From contig MU839113.1 in NCBI GenBank assembly GCA_030685235.1, forward strand, positions 1 through 64,000: a stretch of 64,000 nucleotides of DNA, given 5' to 3'. This document shows, in pieces, positions 22,412 through 35,400 of the stretch. Within the stretch, counting starts at the first letter, position 1, and each line of letters opens with the position of its first letter. Position numbers and translations under genes: made by a program. Origin of the DNA: Copromyces sp. CBS 386.78. Taxonomy: Eukaryota > Ascomycota > Sordariomycetes > Sordariales > Sordariaceae. A model generated the notes under the pieces. That model did not search any database. It worked only from the letters and a program-made list of their open reading frames with translations, and was not told the origin of the DNA.

Positions 22412-22591
22412 TGTCAGATGTGACTGTGCAGAATTGATTAATTGAAGAGTATATGTAACTAACTCGCCCAGAAGGTGTGGGGGGTGCTGGAGTATCCTAG
22501 AGGGCCCCAGAATCTAGTAATCTAGGGGGCTGGGCGGCTAACCCAAATTGAATATAGCCAGAAACCTAAATATCTACCCTCTAATTTAATA
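22412..22591 (-). repeat. LTR (3' copy) of the copia-type element
   Basis: 180 bp, aligned without gaps to 27763-27942 with 18 differences, all transitions. It begins TGTCAGATGTGAC and ends in AATA where the partner ends in AACA, so the original TG...CA ends are visible between the two copies. The outer (left) half keeps G where the partner has A. Confidence 0.92.
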
Positions 22592-25500
22592 TACCCTCTT
22601 ACTTATAAACCTTTTCAACAGGGCAAAAGTAAAACTATTTATAATTTTCTCTCTTCTAATATATTAATCTCTCTAATTAAACTATAAGTATCCTCTAAAA
22701 TATCGTCGGTAATTTCCCTCCTAATCTTCATCTCTTTTCAAATAAGTACGTTCGCCATCCCTATTAAATCTTAGAACTTTTCGTAATCTAATTATCCTAA
22801 TACCTTTATTAAATCGTCTACTAGTATTTTCTTTATCTCTAAATATTCGACTACAATCCTTCCTTTAATAATCTCCTACCGTAATTAATAATAATAAATA
22901 TTAATATATTTAAATTTAATTATTAGCCGTAACGCTTTAACGGTAAGAATATAAATCGTTTAAGTATTATTATAGCCGATTATAGGGATTTCCTAATCGA
23001 AAGGAATCTCAATCTCCTTATATAAACGTATAATAATAATAACTTCCTTTACTAGATTAAAGATCGATAATAATTCTACCTCAGTAATTAAAATTAATAT
23101 TATTTTTAACTTAGTAGCACCCTAATAAATAAGACCGCTAAATAATTTAATTGTAAAGCTATATAAACTTTTCTAATTTAACGTATTATCGGCGTATAAA
23201 GTATTTAAAGCTATTTCGAATTTTAATAATAATCCGAAGCAAAGAGAAAAATCTAAATAAAATTAAAAGTAATATAATACCTTATTAATAACCTTATAAT
23301 ATTAAAGATTAGAATTATAATTATAGCGAATTAAATAGCTAATTATAAAGGCGATATTTATTCGGGTAATTACTATAACGTATATTATTAATCTAACGAC
23401 AACCTAATAATCCTATATTTTATCGAAGGTAATTATACTATTATAGGGCAGAAATTCTTCGTTATTTATCGGAATAAAAGCGAAGGTATAAGGATTCTTA
23501 ATAAATTTAATAATCTTATAAATATACTCCTATTAAAATAATTAAATTAGTTCTACCTCTCAATTTCGAATAATCTTAATACTTAAAAACTATTAGAAAT
23601 TATCACCTCCTATAAATTTATACTTTTCCTCCAAATTCTTTATTATTTAATTAACTTTATCGTATAATTTCTAATTAAAAGTAAATATAATATTATTAAC
23701 GTAATAAAAAATCAAAATCCTACCGTATTTAAAAATATATAGATTTTCGAATAATAATTAGAAACCTATATTCTTAAAAATATTATTAAATTCTCGTTAC
23801 CAAAGTAAAAAAATATATTATAAACTATAGAAAGCTTTAAATAGCTTAAATACTATATAATACTTTTAATATCCAAGGGGTATACGTATATAAATCTCCT
23901 TATTGAAATAAGTATTAACGAAAGCATTTATAATATTGTATTAAATAAGCTCGAAATTAAATTTAATAGTATAAACGATAATAAATCAAAAAGAACGACC
24001 AGCCAACGTAGAAGCATACGTTTCTTTCCCGTAATAATACTATTAATCCCTTCTAATTATAAAGCGAACTTTCACTTTTTAAAAGCGGCTATACTTATTA
24101 AATTTATATATATATACCCATATACAATTAAGGATCTAAATACCTTTAATACGAAGGATATCCTTATCAACCTCTACTTACAACCTCATTTCCTTATAGC
24201 TATTAAAATATACTTCTTTTACTTATCTAAAAAAATCTCCCAATTCGTAATATTCGAAATTATAATAAATTTTTAAGACTAAGGGTAAATTTTAACGCTT
24301 AATAAAATCCAACCTACTACCCTTAATAATTAAACAATTAATTTTTACCTTCGTAATAACCTTACCCTATTTCTAGCCTATTAATTAAACGAATTTCCCA
24401 ACGTTAAAAGCAACTTCCTATAATTTAAAAATCGGGAAAGAGATAAACTCTAATAAATTAATAATAAAACTAGTAGAGAGAACAGCTAGTAATATATTTA
24501 GAAAGGTAGGGTATCCAAATATAAAATCGAAGGATATTTTACTTTAAATACTAAATTTAATTAATTTAAAATTAATAATATTATTATTATTTACTTATAA
24601 TTTATTATTAAAGAACGACGGTAATAATTAAATAAAATTATTATTTTCTATATTTTATATTATATTAAATAGTTCGAAATATTATATAAATAATTAAAGT
24701 AAATAATCGACTTTATTAAATAAATTAAAATTTTTATCACTAATTAGCCTCAACCCTTCCTTAATTTTATTAAAGTTCCCTAAATAGATTGAACTCTCGT
24801 TAAATAATATATTACAAATATAGACAATACTTTACCTACGGGTTCTAAACTTAGTAAATAAACGAAGTAATATAGCTAACGAAGTAGCCGATCTATACTT
24901 TTAATTAGAATTTCTTTTATTACTATTCCCTTTTTTAGGCGATTCTTATTATTATATAGACTTTATAACCGTAAATACATAAATAATTAAGATTAAACTT
25001 CTAAGGATCAATTTATACCCTTTCATAATAGGCTATAAAAGTATAAAACTATTCGTAAGAGGACTTCTAATTATAGAAATACTTAAGCGATCGGTTAATA
25101 AAATAAACTATTATTAAAACAATTTAAAATTAAAGGTTATAAAAGAAATAAGAGCTATTTATTATAGCGCGCGCCTTTTTTTTAATTATACTCCTTAAGC
25201 ACTTAATACCGCCGTTTTAAATTTAAATATTAAATATTAAAAGTTCGAAAATAATAAAACGAATAATTAACTTATCCCTAATATATTAATTATTAAACTC
25301 ATTATTATATTCAACGTATTTAACTTTAATACTATATTAGTAATTAATTATATTAATAATTAAAAGTAGTCCTTTAATAATAGCCTCTACTATATATATC
25401 GCTATATAAATATTTTAAACGAATTTAATCTATCGATAAGTAACGAGTATTACGTATTTAAGACCTCCCCTCCCTTATTCGTATTCGAAAAAATTGACGG

Positions 25501-27762
25501 CGAAATATTCTCTTAATCTAAAATTTTAATCGTATAATTTTCATATAATTTATTATTTAATTTCAAATATATTATATATATCGTATTAATAAATCGCTAA
25601 TCCTTTAAATCTAGTGCCTTCAATATTATAAAGGTATTCGAAGATTTACGGACCGTAATAACCGAACCGTTCGTATTAGAATTAAGCGGGCATTTTATAT
25701 ATATAACGGCTAATATAAGAATTAAAATAATTTCGTCGAACGAAGAAAGTAGTACGGTTAAAAGAAAGAAGAAAATATTTAAAAATTATTTAATAATAAA
25801 TCTCTTAAAAGAAATAGAAAATCGAACCGTTTAGCCGACGAAGGTAATTATTAAATAATTTATAATTTTAATAAAAATCCTACTTTCGAAACAAATATAA
25901 AAATATAAAATTTATAGTAAAGTTAAAATAGAAAGCGACCTCTCTTAACTATAACCGTAGAATTCCTTTCTCTCCTTATATTTTTACGTTAATAATTTTA
26001 AAATTTTTAATAAATATTTAAAAATCTTTAATCTAAACGTAGTCTTCTAAAGACGTTATTTAAAACGAAAAAAAAAGATTAATTTTATTAAAAGTATAAA
26101 GAGAAACCCTAAAATCGAAAATTATAGAATTTTTAAACGGATAAATATCCCCCCCGTTATTCGTATTAAAAGTATTTTATTTAATAAAAAATATTAAATT
26201 ATAAATACCAATTTTTTATCGCCTTTAAATATTTAAAATAATAATTTACGTAAAAGTAATAAAGTAGTCCTATATTTAATTCCTAGCCTTCTCTACCTCC
26301 TTACGGATTTCGGGAAACTTTTTAAAATTCTCGTTAATAAACTTCTAAATAGAATTACTAAGCTTTTAAATAAAATTATCTTTAATTTTAAATATTAAAT
26401 ACTAGTAGTATATTATTAAATAAAGGCTTTGCTCGTATACTTTATATAGCGGCGCGGATCCTCCTCTCTTTTTCGGCCGTAAAAAATCATTTGTATTTTT
26501 ATTTACACTACGTTTCTTCTTTACGTATACTTTCCGCTTCTTTTTATAATTAAAATTAAAAGCGTCCTCCCTCTTAAATATAAACTCTTTCGAATTAGAT
26601 TAACTAATACCCTAAGCGCTACGAATTATAATTTTCTTACCGGTTAATAGTATAATATATTCTAATATACTGACCCTTTTAAAATTAGTAAATATACCCT
26701 TATAATTTAAATACGAATCTTCTAAATCGTAATTAAATTTCTAAATATTATATACCTAAATAAATTTATATTCGCGGATTATATTAATAAAATCGGTAAA
26801 CTATAAAATAAAGGAAATAACTTTATTAACGCCTAATCTCTTACTATTAGCGATAAGGATTTCCTAATTTAAAATTTACTTCTCGAAATCCTTAAGTTAT
26901 TTCTTAGCAATTTCTTTAATAAAAATCTAATATTTTCGCCGGACGGTAGCGATTTAATTAATAGGGCGGTAATTAATCTAGTATTTAATTTATTTTAGCT
27001 ATTTATAAATAGATTTATCCTATTTAAAAGTAATATTAACGAAGTAGCTAGCGATATAAATACTTATTTAAATATAAATTTTTATATTAACGTCGTCGAA
27101 ATCCTTCTAATACTTATAATAAGTATTGTATATATTATTAACCTAATTATAAATAGCTTTTCTTCCTATAGTAAAGTCTATAATAAGGTTAATTACTATA
27201 TCCTCCTTAATATTTTATTCGGTATAATATTTATCCTCCTCTTTAAAATCTTCGTCGTTAGAATCTTCCCTAAATTTTTACCGGAATTAAGCGGTAGTAA
27301 TAGTAGTAACGGCGGTCTTAATACCGTCTTCGTTAATTTAAATCTAAATTTAGGTCTAGGTCTAAATTATAATAATATTTATTATAATTATTATAATAGT
27401 CGCTACGACCTTTTTAACCCGAATCCCTCTATTAAATTTAATAAATTCTTTCTTTACCGCTAATATACGATCTTTTACCGGTTTCGTAAAGAAGAAGTCT
27501 TCCGGCTTAGAAAGTAAAACCCTCTAAATTATAGGCCCGTCTTTAAATAACCAATTGCTAAAATTTTAATTATTTCTAGCGAATCGCTTAAAAGCTTTGT
27601 ACTAATTAGGCTAATCGCTTTAGGTCCTAAGGATGATTGTAATAGCTTTATTAGTAGATTCTTTTAATAAAAATATAGCTAATATTATTAGTTTCGTAAG
27701 GATATTACTTATATCGATTATTGTAGCGCTTCTATCGTAAATACGCAAATCAAACTATTAAT

Positions 27763-27942
27763 TATCAAATATAACTGTACAGAATTAATTAATTGAAGAG
27801 TATATATAACTAACTCGCCCAAAAGGTGTGGGGGGTGCTGGAGTATCCCAGAGGGCCCCAGAATCCAGTAATCTAGAGGGCTGGGCGGCTAACCCAGATT
27901 GAGTATAGCCAGAAACCCAGATATCCACCCTCTAATCTAACA
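27763..27942 (-). repeat. LTR (5' copy) of the copia-type element
   Basis: 180 bp, partner of 22412-22591. It begins TATCAAATATAAC and ends CTAATCTAACA. Its inner (left) part carries the A forms while its outer right part keeps C and G. It is followed directly by the AGTTC duplication and unaltered single-copy-like DNA. Confidence 0.92.
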
Positions 27943-29012
27943 AGTTCCACCTTTGCTTACTCCATGCGGGCACGTACCTTACTAGGTTGTCGCGCGTTGC
28001 AAGGGTTCCGATAAGATAAAGCCTTCCTTCCATTTATGGGTCCTGCCGGGATCCCGATACCTCATTCTGTTAGCGGTCATCTCGTACGCCATGGTGTCCA
28101 TTCAACTTCGTGCCCACACTGCAGCCAACACCGTAGGTAACTTCCACTTGAACTTGACCACCTACAACCTACTTCCAACAAAGTGCGATTTCGATTTTCT
28201 CATCATCCGTTTCTTCATTCCACCAACCATAACCATTAACTGATGGGGAATTTCTTCTTCTAACGCGAGCTTCAAGACGTCGATGGATCCGGAAGTCTCA
28301 TGTCGATTTCCGAGATTGGATCCAAGTCGACTGACTGCCTCATCAGGCCTTGTTGTTGACATCACTCATCATCACCTTGCCTCCCTTGATGGTTGACATA
28401 TCACAATCTACGGCAACCTGCTCTCCGACCCTCCAAGGACGATGACAGCAAGTTGAAAGGCCGGAAACAGGCAACCGGTTACCCACCAGAAGCCACCCAG
28501 CTTGCCGGGACCGGGCATCAACGGCCAAACCCCGAGTGCCCTCGGTCGCCACGTGGTTTGTACCGGTCTGTGCTACCACCGCCATGCTGAGGATCTCGGG
28601 TTACACTCAACGGCATTGGAAGAAGTTACACCAGAAAGAGGATCGATTCGGCCAATTCCCCTACACCAATGGCAAATGGGCAACTACGCTCCGTCTTCAA
28701 AGAACTGCGGTGCTAAGCTCCATTTGCATTCAGGAAAACGAGCCTGCGACAACTTACACGTTCTTTCTTCGCATCGTTGGTTGAGGCCCCCACTAGACCC
28801 TTTTCGGGTCTGAATAGAGCCTCAATAAGGATGCTCAATTTGAATACACCACTGTATAGTAGACATCGGATGGCAGACTCATTCATCACTTACACCAAAC
28901 TTTATTGCTTTTGGATCTCCCGTTCGCTCCACCAGCGCGATTGAGACATCCCATCTTGTCCCATTCACCAACATCCTCTATACGCTGCCATCGCTGAATA
29001 GACCAATAAATC
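27943..29012. other. Intergenic upstream of the STE3-like gene
   Basis: Normal composition resumes right at the LTR end. Several short frames (for example 28502-28813) overlap one another and show no motifs. This region is likely promoter and 5' leader for the receptor gene. Confidence 0.5.
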
Positions 29013-29084
29013 ATGCCACAACCCGACTACACCTTCGCCATCGTCGGCGTCATGCCTCTTTTAAATATCATTCTCTCACTGTAA
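29013..29084 (+). promoter_or_regulatory. Possible upstream ORF (23 codons) in the STE3-like leader
   Basis: ATG at 29013 opens a 23-codon hydrophobic frame (MPQPDYTFAIVGVMPLL...) ending at TAA 29082-29084, about 200 bp before the receptor start. If the leader reaches this far it would act as a uORF. Transcription start is unknown, so this is inference. Confidence 0.3.
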
Positions 29085-29285
29085 CCCCTGCTTTGACTTT
29101 GTGTTCAACGCTGATATCGTGGCCATCCTCGCCTTTGTCGTCGCCCCTTTGATGCCAGCGCCCTCATCTGCTGTCCCGTCACGCCAGTCACTGCCCGGAC
29201 TTCACAAGTCCCTGTATTACTCGTGCATCGACGAACACACAACCGACAACCATTCCCCTAGGCCTTTGGGGGAGAAAGCTTCAAG

Positions 29286-31555
29286 ATGAACAACACTTTC
29301 TACACCACCACGCCCCAAGAACGACATGGCCCTCCCGCTCCTTACACCGATATAGGTCTCCAAGTCAACCTGTTCTTCAGGGTTTTTCTGGGACTCCTCG
29401 GGATGCTGATTCCTCTCGTTCCTGCGAAGCTGTTATGGATCAACGGCGAATTTGGAGCCACGGTACATTGCATGTCATCAGTCGCGCTCAACTTCTTTTA
29501 CGTCGTCAACTCGCTCATATGGCGAGACAACAATGTCAAGAAGTGGTATGCTGGCTATGGGTGGTGCGACTTTCATACTTACGTCTTCTTCGCGGTTGAA
29601 ACCATCTTTCACACCACTCTCTTCGATATTATGCTCGGCCTTGCCAACAAGATCGGCAACCCGCGAGTGACCAGCCTCAGTCCCAAGGAAAAGCAACGCA
29701 AAGATCGAATCTCGGCCCTTATCATCTTCGGCAATCCGGTCCTCCAAGTCTTGCTCACTTACTTCGTCATTCTTCAACGGTACAATGTGTCAACTCTGGC
29801 CGGTTGCAATGCAGTTTTCGACCCCAATGGCGTCTTCTTGGTTTTCTTCATCCTCCCATCCCCAATCTTCACAGTTGGTGCGGCAGGCTTGGCAGGTAAG
29901 ATACAAAGCTAAATTCATGGCATGTTTCGTCATCGCTTACTCCATATGTAGGAGCTTGTTTTTACAAGTACCGACAGCTGGAAAAACTCACACGCGAAGC
30001 TATACCAAGTGATGATAGTATACGAACCGCGAGACAAAAACGCCTGAGGAGAAAGCTCTACTTTCTCACCCTCTCCATCCTCGTGTTGGTTGTACCGCTC
30101 GTTTGTGTCTTCTTTGTCCTCAACATCGCTCAGGGTTGGCCGTGGTCGCTGCCGTTCGACCTCCATCGCATTCACGCCAGCATCAACTTTGTCTCGTTCA
30201 CAACGACAGAAAAAATGAAAGTCACCGAGGTCCTTACCAATTACGTTCCAGTGGTGAGCGCGGTAGCCATTTGCATCACCTTCGGCACAACTGTTGAGGC
30301 ATACAACCAGTACCGTTTGGTTCTCGTTTTCCTTGGCTTTGGAAAACTTTGGCCCAAGCTGTATCAAGAATATGACCCCGACGACTCTATTCCACCTTGT
30401 GAGCTTTGCACCCAAACAAGTTCAAAATCATGGTGGTCGTCTATGACGAAGAACAATAAACGGGGTACAGTGGCAAGGTATGAGACTCATAGGATTCCCA
30501 GAAAAATCATTACATATGCTAACACCTAATTGGATGGCAGCTTCAGCATACACGATACCTCTATTCTCCCTATTACCGAGGACATACCTCTCACGACCCG
30601 GTTGAAACCTGCGCCGACAAAGGGCGAAAGCTCGCATACCAACCCATCTTCCCCATACGATGAGCTCAGAAAAGAATTCCCAGACTTGTGGCCTACCCAG
30701 TCGTCACCCACAGCAAAAGTCAACAACAACAACAACCCCTGGCCGGATCTGTCAGTCGATCCCACTCCTCCAGCGCGCAATCCATGGTATCTACGACCGA
30801 ATGCCTTCCACGTCCCAATCAGATTGCCAATGCCATTATCGCCCATCTACATACCCTCCTTGCACGCGGACCAAGACAAGAAGACCGAGGGGAAGCAGAA
30901 ACGAGCGAGTGTCAACAGGCTTTCCACAGGCTACACCGCGCTCAGTGGCTCCTCCACACCACACTTGCCACCTTCGAATTCACCTAACTGCCCTCTCCCC
31001 TCGCTTCCAACATCCACCTCTTCTGCAAGACATCCACCACAGGAGGAACGACACCGTTCGACAAGAAAGCATCAAAAACAGAAAGAATCAGCCATGACCC
31101 AAGATAACACAACCAACGCTGTGCCGGCAGCGGTCTCATCAAAGCCAGCAGCACCATGGAGTCCCTTTGCTTCTGACCACAAGAACACCACTCTAGGAGT
31201 CGACACACGTGTGTGGTCTTCCCAGAAGGAAAATAACAAAGTGGACCATTACACTGCTGCTCACACTCAAGACTCTTCAGTCACACACCAAACCATCTCC
31301 CACTCTTCTCGCTCAACAGGACCTCAGCTTTCGCCGCCGCCGTCATATAGCGTCGCCATGGGTGAATCCTCCTTTGCTTCCACTTCCGACAGTCAGCCTG
31401 GACGACCTCAGATTGGGACGGCGTTGGGACACCCGCTAGGACACCCACCACGGGGCGGGGTGATGGTAAGAGTTGAGACGGAGATAGAGAGCTCGTGTGA
31501 GGTCATTGGTGGGCGTGAACGTGGCGATGGTGAGCAGCTGGGTGAAAAGGAGTAA
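29286..31555 (+). CDS. STE3-type (a-factor class) pheromone receptor GPCR (716 aa)
   Basis: The receptor is a seven-helix G-protein-coupled protein of the fungal STE3 family, which senses lipopeptide mating pheromone at the cell surface. Exons are 29286-29895, 29952-30477 and 30541-31555. Introns of 56 nt (GTAAGA...GTAG) and 63 nt (GTATGA...GCTAACA...GCAG) keep phase, and 2,151 nt closes on TAA. Hydrophobic helices lie at about 27-50, 57-78, 97-121, 143-164, 183-207, 240-262 and 299-317. Family blocks include RDNNVKKWYAGYGWCDFH, a basic loop before helix 4, LQRYNVSTLAGC, LPSPIFTVGAAGLAG and KLWPKLYQEYDPDD after helix 7. The remaining roughly 370 residues form a Ser/Pro/Thr-rich cytoplasmic tail. 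Start ATG is in CAAGATG context. Whether this is the main mating receptor or a paralogue cannot be told here. Confidence 0.88.
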
Positions 31556-32183
31556 GGAGGTGGCGATGGCTAGTATATGGAGAGTGTGTAGGGGGTAAAT
31601 GAGGGAGTGATAGGTGATGGTAGTAGAGTTGCGTTTTGGAAAGCATGGGGTGGGTTTGGTGAGCTGTGTATTTGTGTAATATCTTCACAAGGCGTTCGAG
31701 AGGTTGAGGGTCAAACCAGATTGCTATATCAAGATTGAAGAGTGAGTGTCTCGGTGGAAGACACGGGCGGTTTGAGTGGCGGGTTTTTGAGTTTCTTGGT
31801 GGAGATACACCCTTTTTGAATTATTTTCTATTTTCTAGCTTCTTGCTTCTACGAGCAATTTCTTAATACCTATTTTAGCCCAGCTTGTGTGTGTCAATGG
31901 GCTGTCAGTCCCACCGCATCGCGATTCCACGAATACAGGAACACAAACTGCTGCTGTTCAATCAGATCTGAAATATCCGATTTAAATCCGCACCCGGCCT
32001 TCCTTCCACCAGCCCACGTTATGTTCCCAGCGTCCTAGCCTTTTCACTACCTATGCAACTGCCCACTCATTTCCCACCTAAACACCATACCTATATATCC
32101 CTTCATTTCGCTGCCAGACTTTTTAACACCTCTACTATCTACGGCTGCCCCGATTCTCCATCCATCAAACCCGTTTGTGGGTT
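31556..32183. other. 3' regions of the receptor gene and of the small minus-strand gene
   Basis: The receptor and the gene at 32184-32438 converge here. No further gene is supported. The minus-strand frame at 32047-32337 overlaps the small gene in another frame and is its shadow. Confidence 0.5.
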
Positions 32184-32438
32184 CTAAGAAGCCCTCGAGA
32201 TCTCCTCCTCCAGCTCCTCCCTCGCCTTCGGAATATCCACAGTCCAACCATACTCGACGGCATCTGCCAAGCGCTTCACTTTGTAGTAAATCGTTGAAAT
32301 GAGGCTGTCTCGCGAACTCTTGCTCGAAATCTTCCACAGTAGCGACTCGCCCATCCTGCCGGCCTCGGCGATCTTGGGCTCGGGGTCGCGGGCGTAGGTG
32401 CGGATGTCCTGCTCGTATTGCTTAGTGATCTCGGACAT
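32184..32438 (-). CDS. Small conserved-looking protein of unknown function (84 aa)
   Basis: Not recognised. It is a single open frame from ATG (MSEITKQYEQDIRTYARDPE) to TAG. It is rich in charged residues and predicted helical throughout, with a central segment LLWKISSKSSRDSLISTIYYKVKRLADAVEYGW and a Glu-rich end. There is no signal peptide, membrane helix, Cys motif or low-complexity bias. The amino-acid composition is that of a real soluble helical protein rather than a chance frame. It could be a small subunit or partner protein, but nothing in the neighbourhood suggests a pathway. It converges with the receptor gene. An upstream exon is possible, because the ATG lies close to a GTGAGT-like sequence, but none is needed. 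Confidence 0.6.
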   Translation of the reverse strand: MSEITKQYEQDIRTYARDPEPKIAEAGRMGESLLWKISSKSSRDSLISTIYYKVKRLADAVEYGWTVDIPKAREELEEEISRAS

Positions 32439-35400
32439 TTTGAGTGAGTGAACTTGAGATTGCTAGTTTTTCGTTGTTACGTAAGTCGGAAGTCTCTTAA
32501 TGACTGTCAATGGTTACTGGGCTGAGTCTGGGTCGAGTGCTAATGCTATGTGTGATTGATGGCATTGAGATTTGTCGAGCTCACTGGCTGTCGAAGATAT
32601 TTATATATACCTCTGTAGAGATTTCTGTCGGACTTTCAATGCTCGTTCAGGTTCGTGACTTGTCCTTCTTCGGCACCTACCGATGCATCACTCGAATACT
32701 AGGTTAGTAAACGCTAACTCGACCGTTTGTCGAGCCATCTATACATATAGGCAAACCATTGTGTTCGATGGGATGAGCGAGCGGCCTTTTGAACCATCCA
32801 GATATTGCGACTAAGAAACCAACAGTTACCATCAGCAAACACTCAACCGAAGCACCAAATTCTCCAAGCCTCTGTTGACCCGCCAGACTTAGGTACAGTC
32901 GGGCCTCGTCAAATCTATTTTGTTTTGTGCGGGCCGCCTTCCCTCGGTGCCACGAGCGACCGGTTATTCCTCCCATGAACAAACTTTACTTCCTCCACAA
33001 CCATTTTCTGGAATGAAACTGTCCTTCCCTCGGGACCACACCTAGGGTTTTGGGTACGGCCCTCGCACAGATTAATTTTCAGCTTTTCCCCACTCGCAGG
33101 TTGCCATTTTAGTCGAACTTGGGACACTCACTTCTCGTTTACATTACCTTCGGGCTAGGCCATACTCGGGTCTCTCACCCCATCACATAGCCAAAATGTG
33201 AAAATACCCCTCTTTATGTCACCGAACAAAAGCCACTTACTTTCGACTCAAGATAGTGGTAATGAAATTAAAGAACACAGCTGCGCACAGTACCGGACAT
33301 CTAAGTAGGATACACGGCCACATAGCTGCTACTAGGTACCTCTACTTATCACCAACCTTGAAAGTGTATTGTGCGATGTGTCTCAAGATTCCCTACTATC
33401 TTTCTCTTAATCCACCATTAAAGGTGCGAGGCTCGGCTTCGAGATCCTTATCTACCAGAACCAAGAAGATTCAGACAATTCATCATAGCAGACTGTTTAT
33501 AAGGTCTCTTACGGAACACAAACCTTCAGGTACTCGAGCTGCGTCAATGCTACCAGTATTGTTAAAACTCACATCTTCTACCAGATCCATCAGACGAGTT
33601 TCCCGCTGGAGGTTATACGGTAATATTTCCCACTTCTCTTGTCCTTCTTTTTTTCTTCTTTTCTCCTTCAACTTGTTTGTCTTTTTCCCCCATTGCGTCC
33701 TCCTTCTTTTCCTATAAATTTTAATCAACATCATCTCCCAAACCTACATGTAACCCATCGCGATTTTCTCTTTCCAAGTTTCTTTCAGAATCACATTCCG
33801 CAGCCGACAAAGAGAGACAGACACAGTAAAGGCAAGTCGGAGACGACAGAAACAACCGGACGGATGAAGAAGTGCTTCTCTCACGGTCGCCTTCCGCAGA
33901 GCTACAAAGAATCAAGAGTGACAATTAGTATACTTAATTTACTATGCGTCCGAATGCCCGAATGCTACGTAGAAGTACGTATGTCATGTAGTGGAATCCC
34001 ATTTTAGATTACTCCTTCATGTATGCCGCCACCGAGACACTTGTGTGTATTACCCAACGTTCATCCAAGTGCTTTACTCATGCACGTCTGACTTTTTGAG
34101 TTTCTACTTGAGACATGCATAGGCAATGTGTTTCTGTTCCGCGTGGCCACGCTAACGAGCTGTGATGCTGCGTAAGCTTGAAACAAAAGCATGTAAAGGT
34201 CGTAGCAATAAAGATTGGAAGAGAGACTAGAACAGGCATACGTCAGCTAGTACATACCCTGTGGACATTTTACCTAAAAAATGTCCCATCCTGGACGTTT
34301 GATGATTGTGTGGCAGGAATCGCATTGACAACGGCATGAAGTCGATGTTTCTGCTTCCTCATCTGTACTGGTTCCACGGTAGGGTTACAGCTCAAGTCTG
34401 TGCTTCCTCTTTCAGCAGTAGCAAGCGACTCCAAGGCTACCCTATAGGTGCCTATTCTAACTTCAACTCCCTGTGTTTCTCTTTTGGTTCAATAATACCA
34501 CGCTGGAAAAACAAAGCGTCTGTTTCATATAAGGTTGCCGTTTCCGAATACCGAGCAATGATGATCAGATGAGTAGCGTGACATTTTGGGACGGGACGAG
34601 GGTGGTTAGGTAACAACGATGGGGGTTGGGGAAGGGTATATCGATGGATACCAATAATGTCGAAGACGACTTTGATATGATATCCCTTTTTGCTTATGGT
34701 TGTACAGTGGGCGCCGAGTGTTTTGTTTAACCAGAGTCTTCGTATCTAGAGGTATGCATGAACCAAGATACCTCAACACGATGGAGGACAAGTATGCAAA
34801 GCGAAGCGATGAGAACGAACAAGTGGAATGTCGGCTTTCGAGTAACGAGTTCAGAAACGGCGCCAATTGGCCAATTAGATCTCAAGGGCATCATACGGCA
34901 TTACGATCTTCGATAATCCCGTCTTCCACATCTTCAGACTTCAGCTGTCATCTCCCGACTTCGGGAACACTTCACGAGCGAAAAGGAAAGAAAAAGAAAC
35001 CAAACAACGGAACAGGAACATTGTACGAGGCCACCACGTGTGTAAGATGGACACAACGGAACCAATTGTCCAATTGTCGCTGCGAAGAAGCCGTCCCGTG
35101 TAACAGAACCCCCCGGTCCGTTATGCAAGAGAGCACCGGGCCGGGGAGATGAATACGACGAGAACAACGGGGGAACGAGAAAGAGGACATCCATCCATTC
35201 GACTACCGTACCGTACAAGCTAGGGATTTCCTTCTTCGGTTTTGGTTCGTCGCTTTCAGCGCTTGCCCCGCCTCTATTGAAGTTGTTGGGCAATCGGAAA
35301 CGGAACCTGAGCCGCTTGCTTTCATTTTTCGTGTTTGTTTCCTTTTCGCTTCGCTCGGCTTTCTCATAAGACATCCAGACGGCCCAGCCCATGAAGCTAG

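Larger units (their letters stand above)
22412..27942 (-). mobile_element. Ty1/copia-type LTR retrotransposon, complete but RIP-inactivated (5,531 bp)
   Basis: Two 180-bp direct repeats bound the element, and a perfect 5-bp target duplication AGTTC flanks it (22407-22411 and 27943-27947). The interior is extremely AT-rich with stops in every frame. Orientation is minus. Minus-strand translation near 23680-23990 still shows a copia-like reverse transcriptase pattern (NAFVN-like, EIYIR-like, then FLNTVGF just before the catalytic region). This lies nearer the left LTR, as pol should. A purine-rich tract on the minus strand (AAGTAAGAGGG) directly precedes the left LTR, as expected for a polypurine tract. 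The right LTR is therefore the 5' one. Interior coding capacity is destroyed. All LTR differences are transitions. Confidence 0.9.

Noticed and set aside
28502..28813. 103-codon + strand frame upstream of the receptor.
   Set aside because: Overlapped by another frame of similar size (28536-28784) and no motif in either; treated as leader or intergenic DNA.
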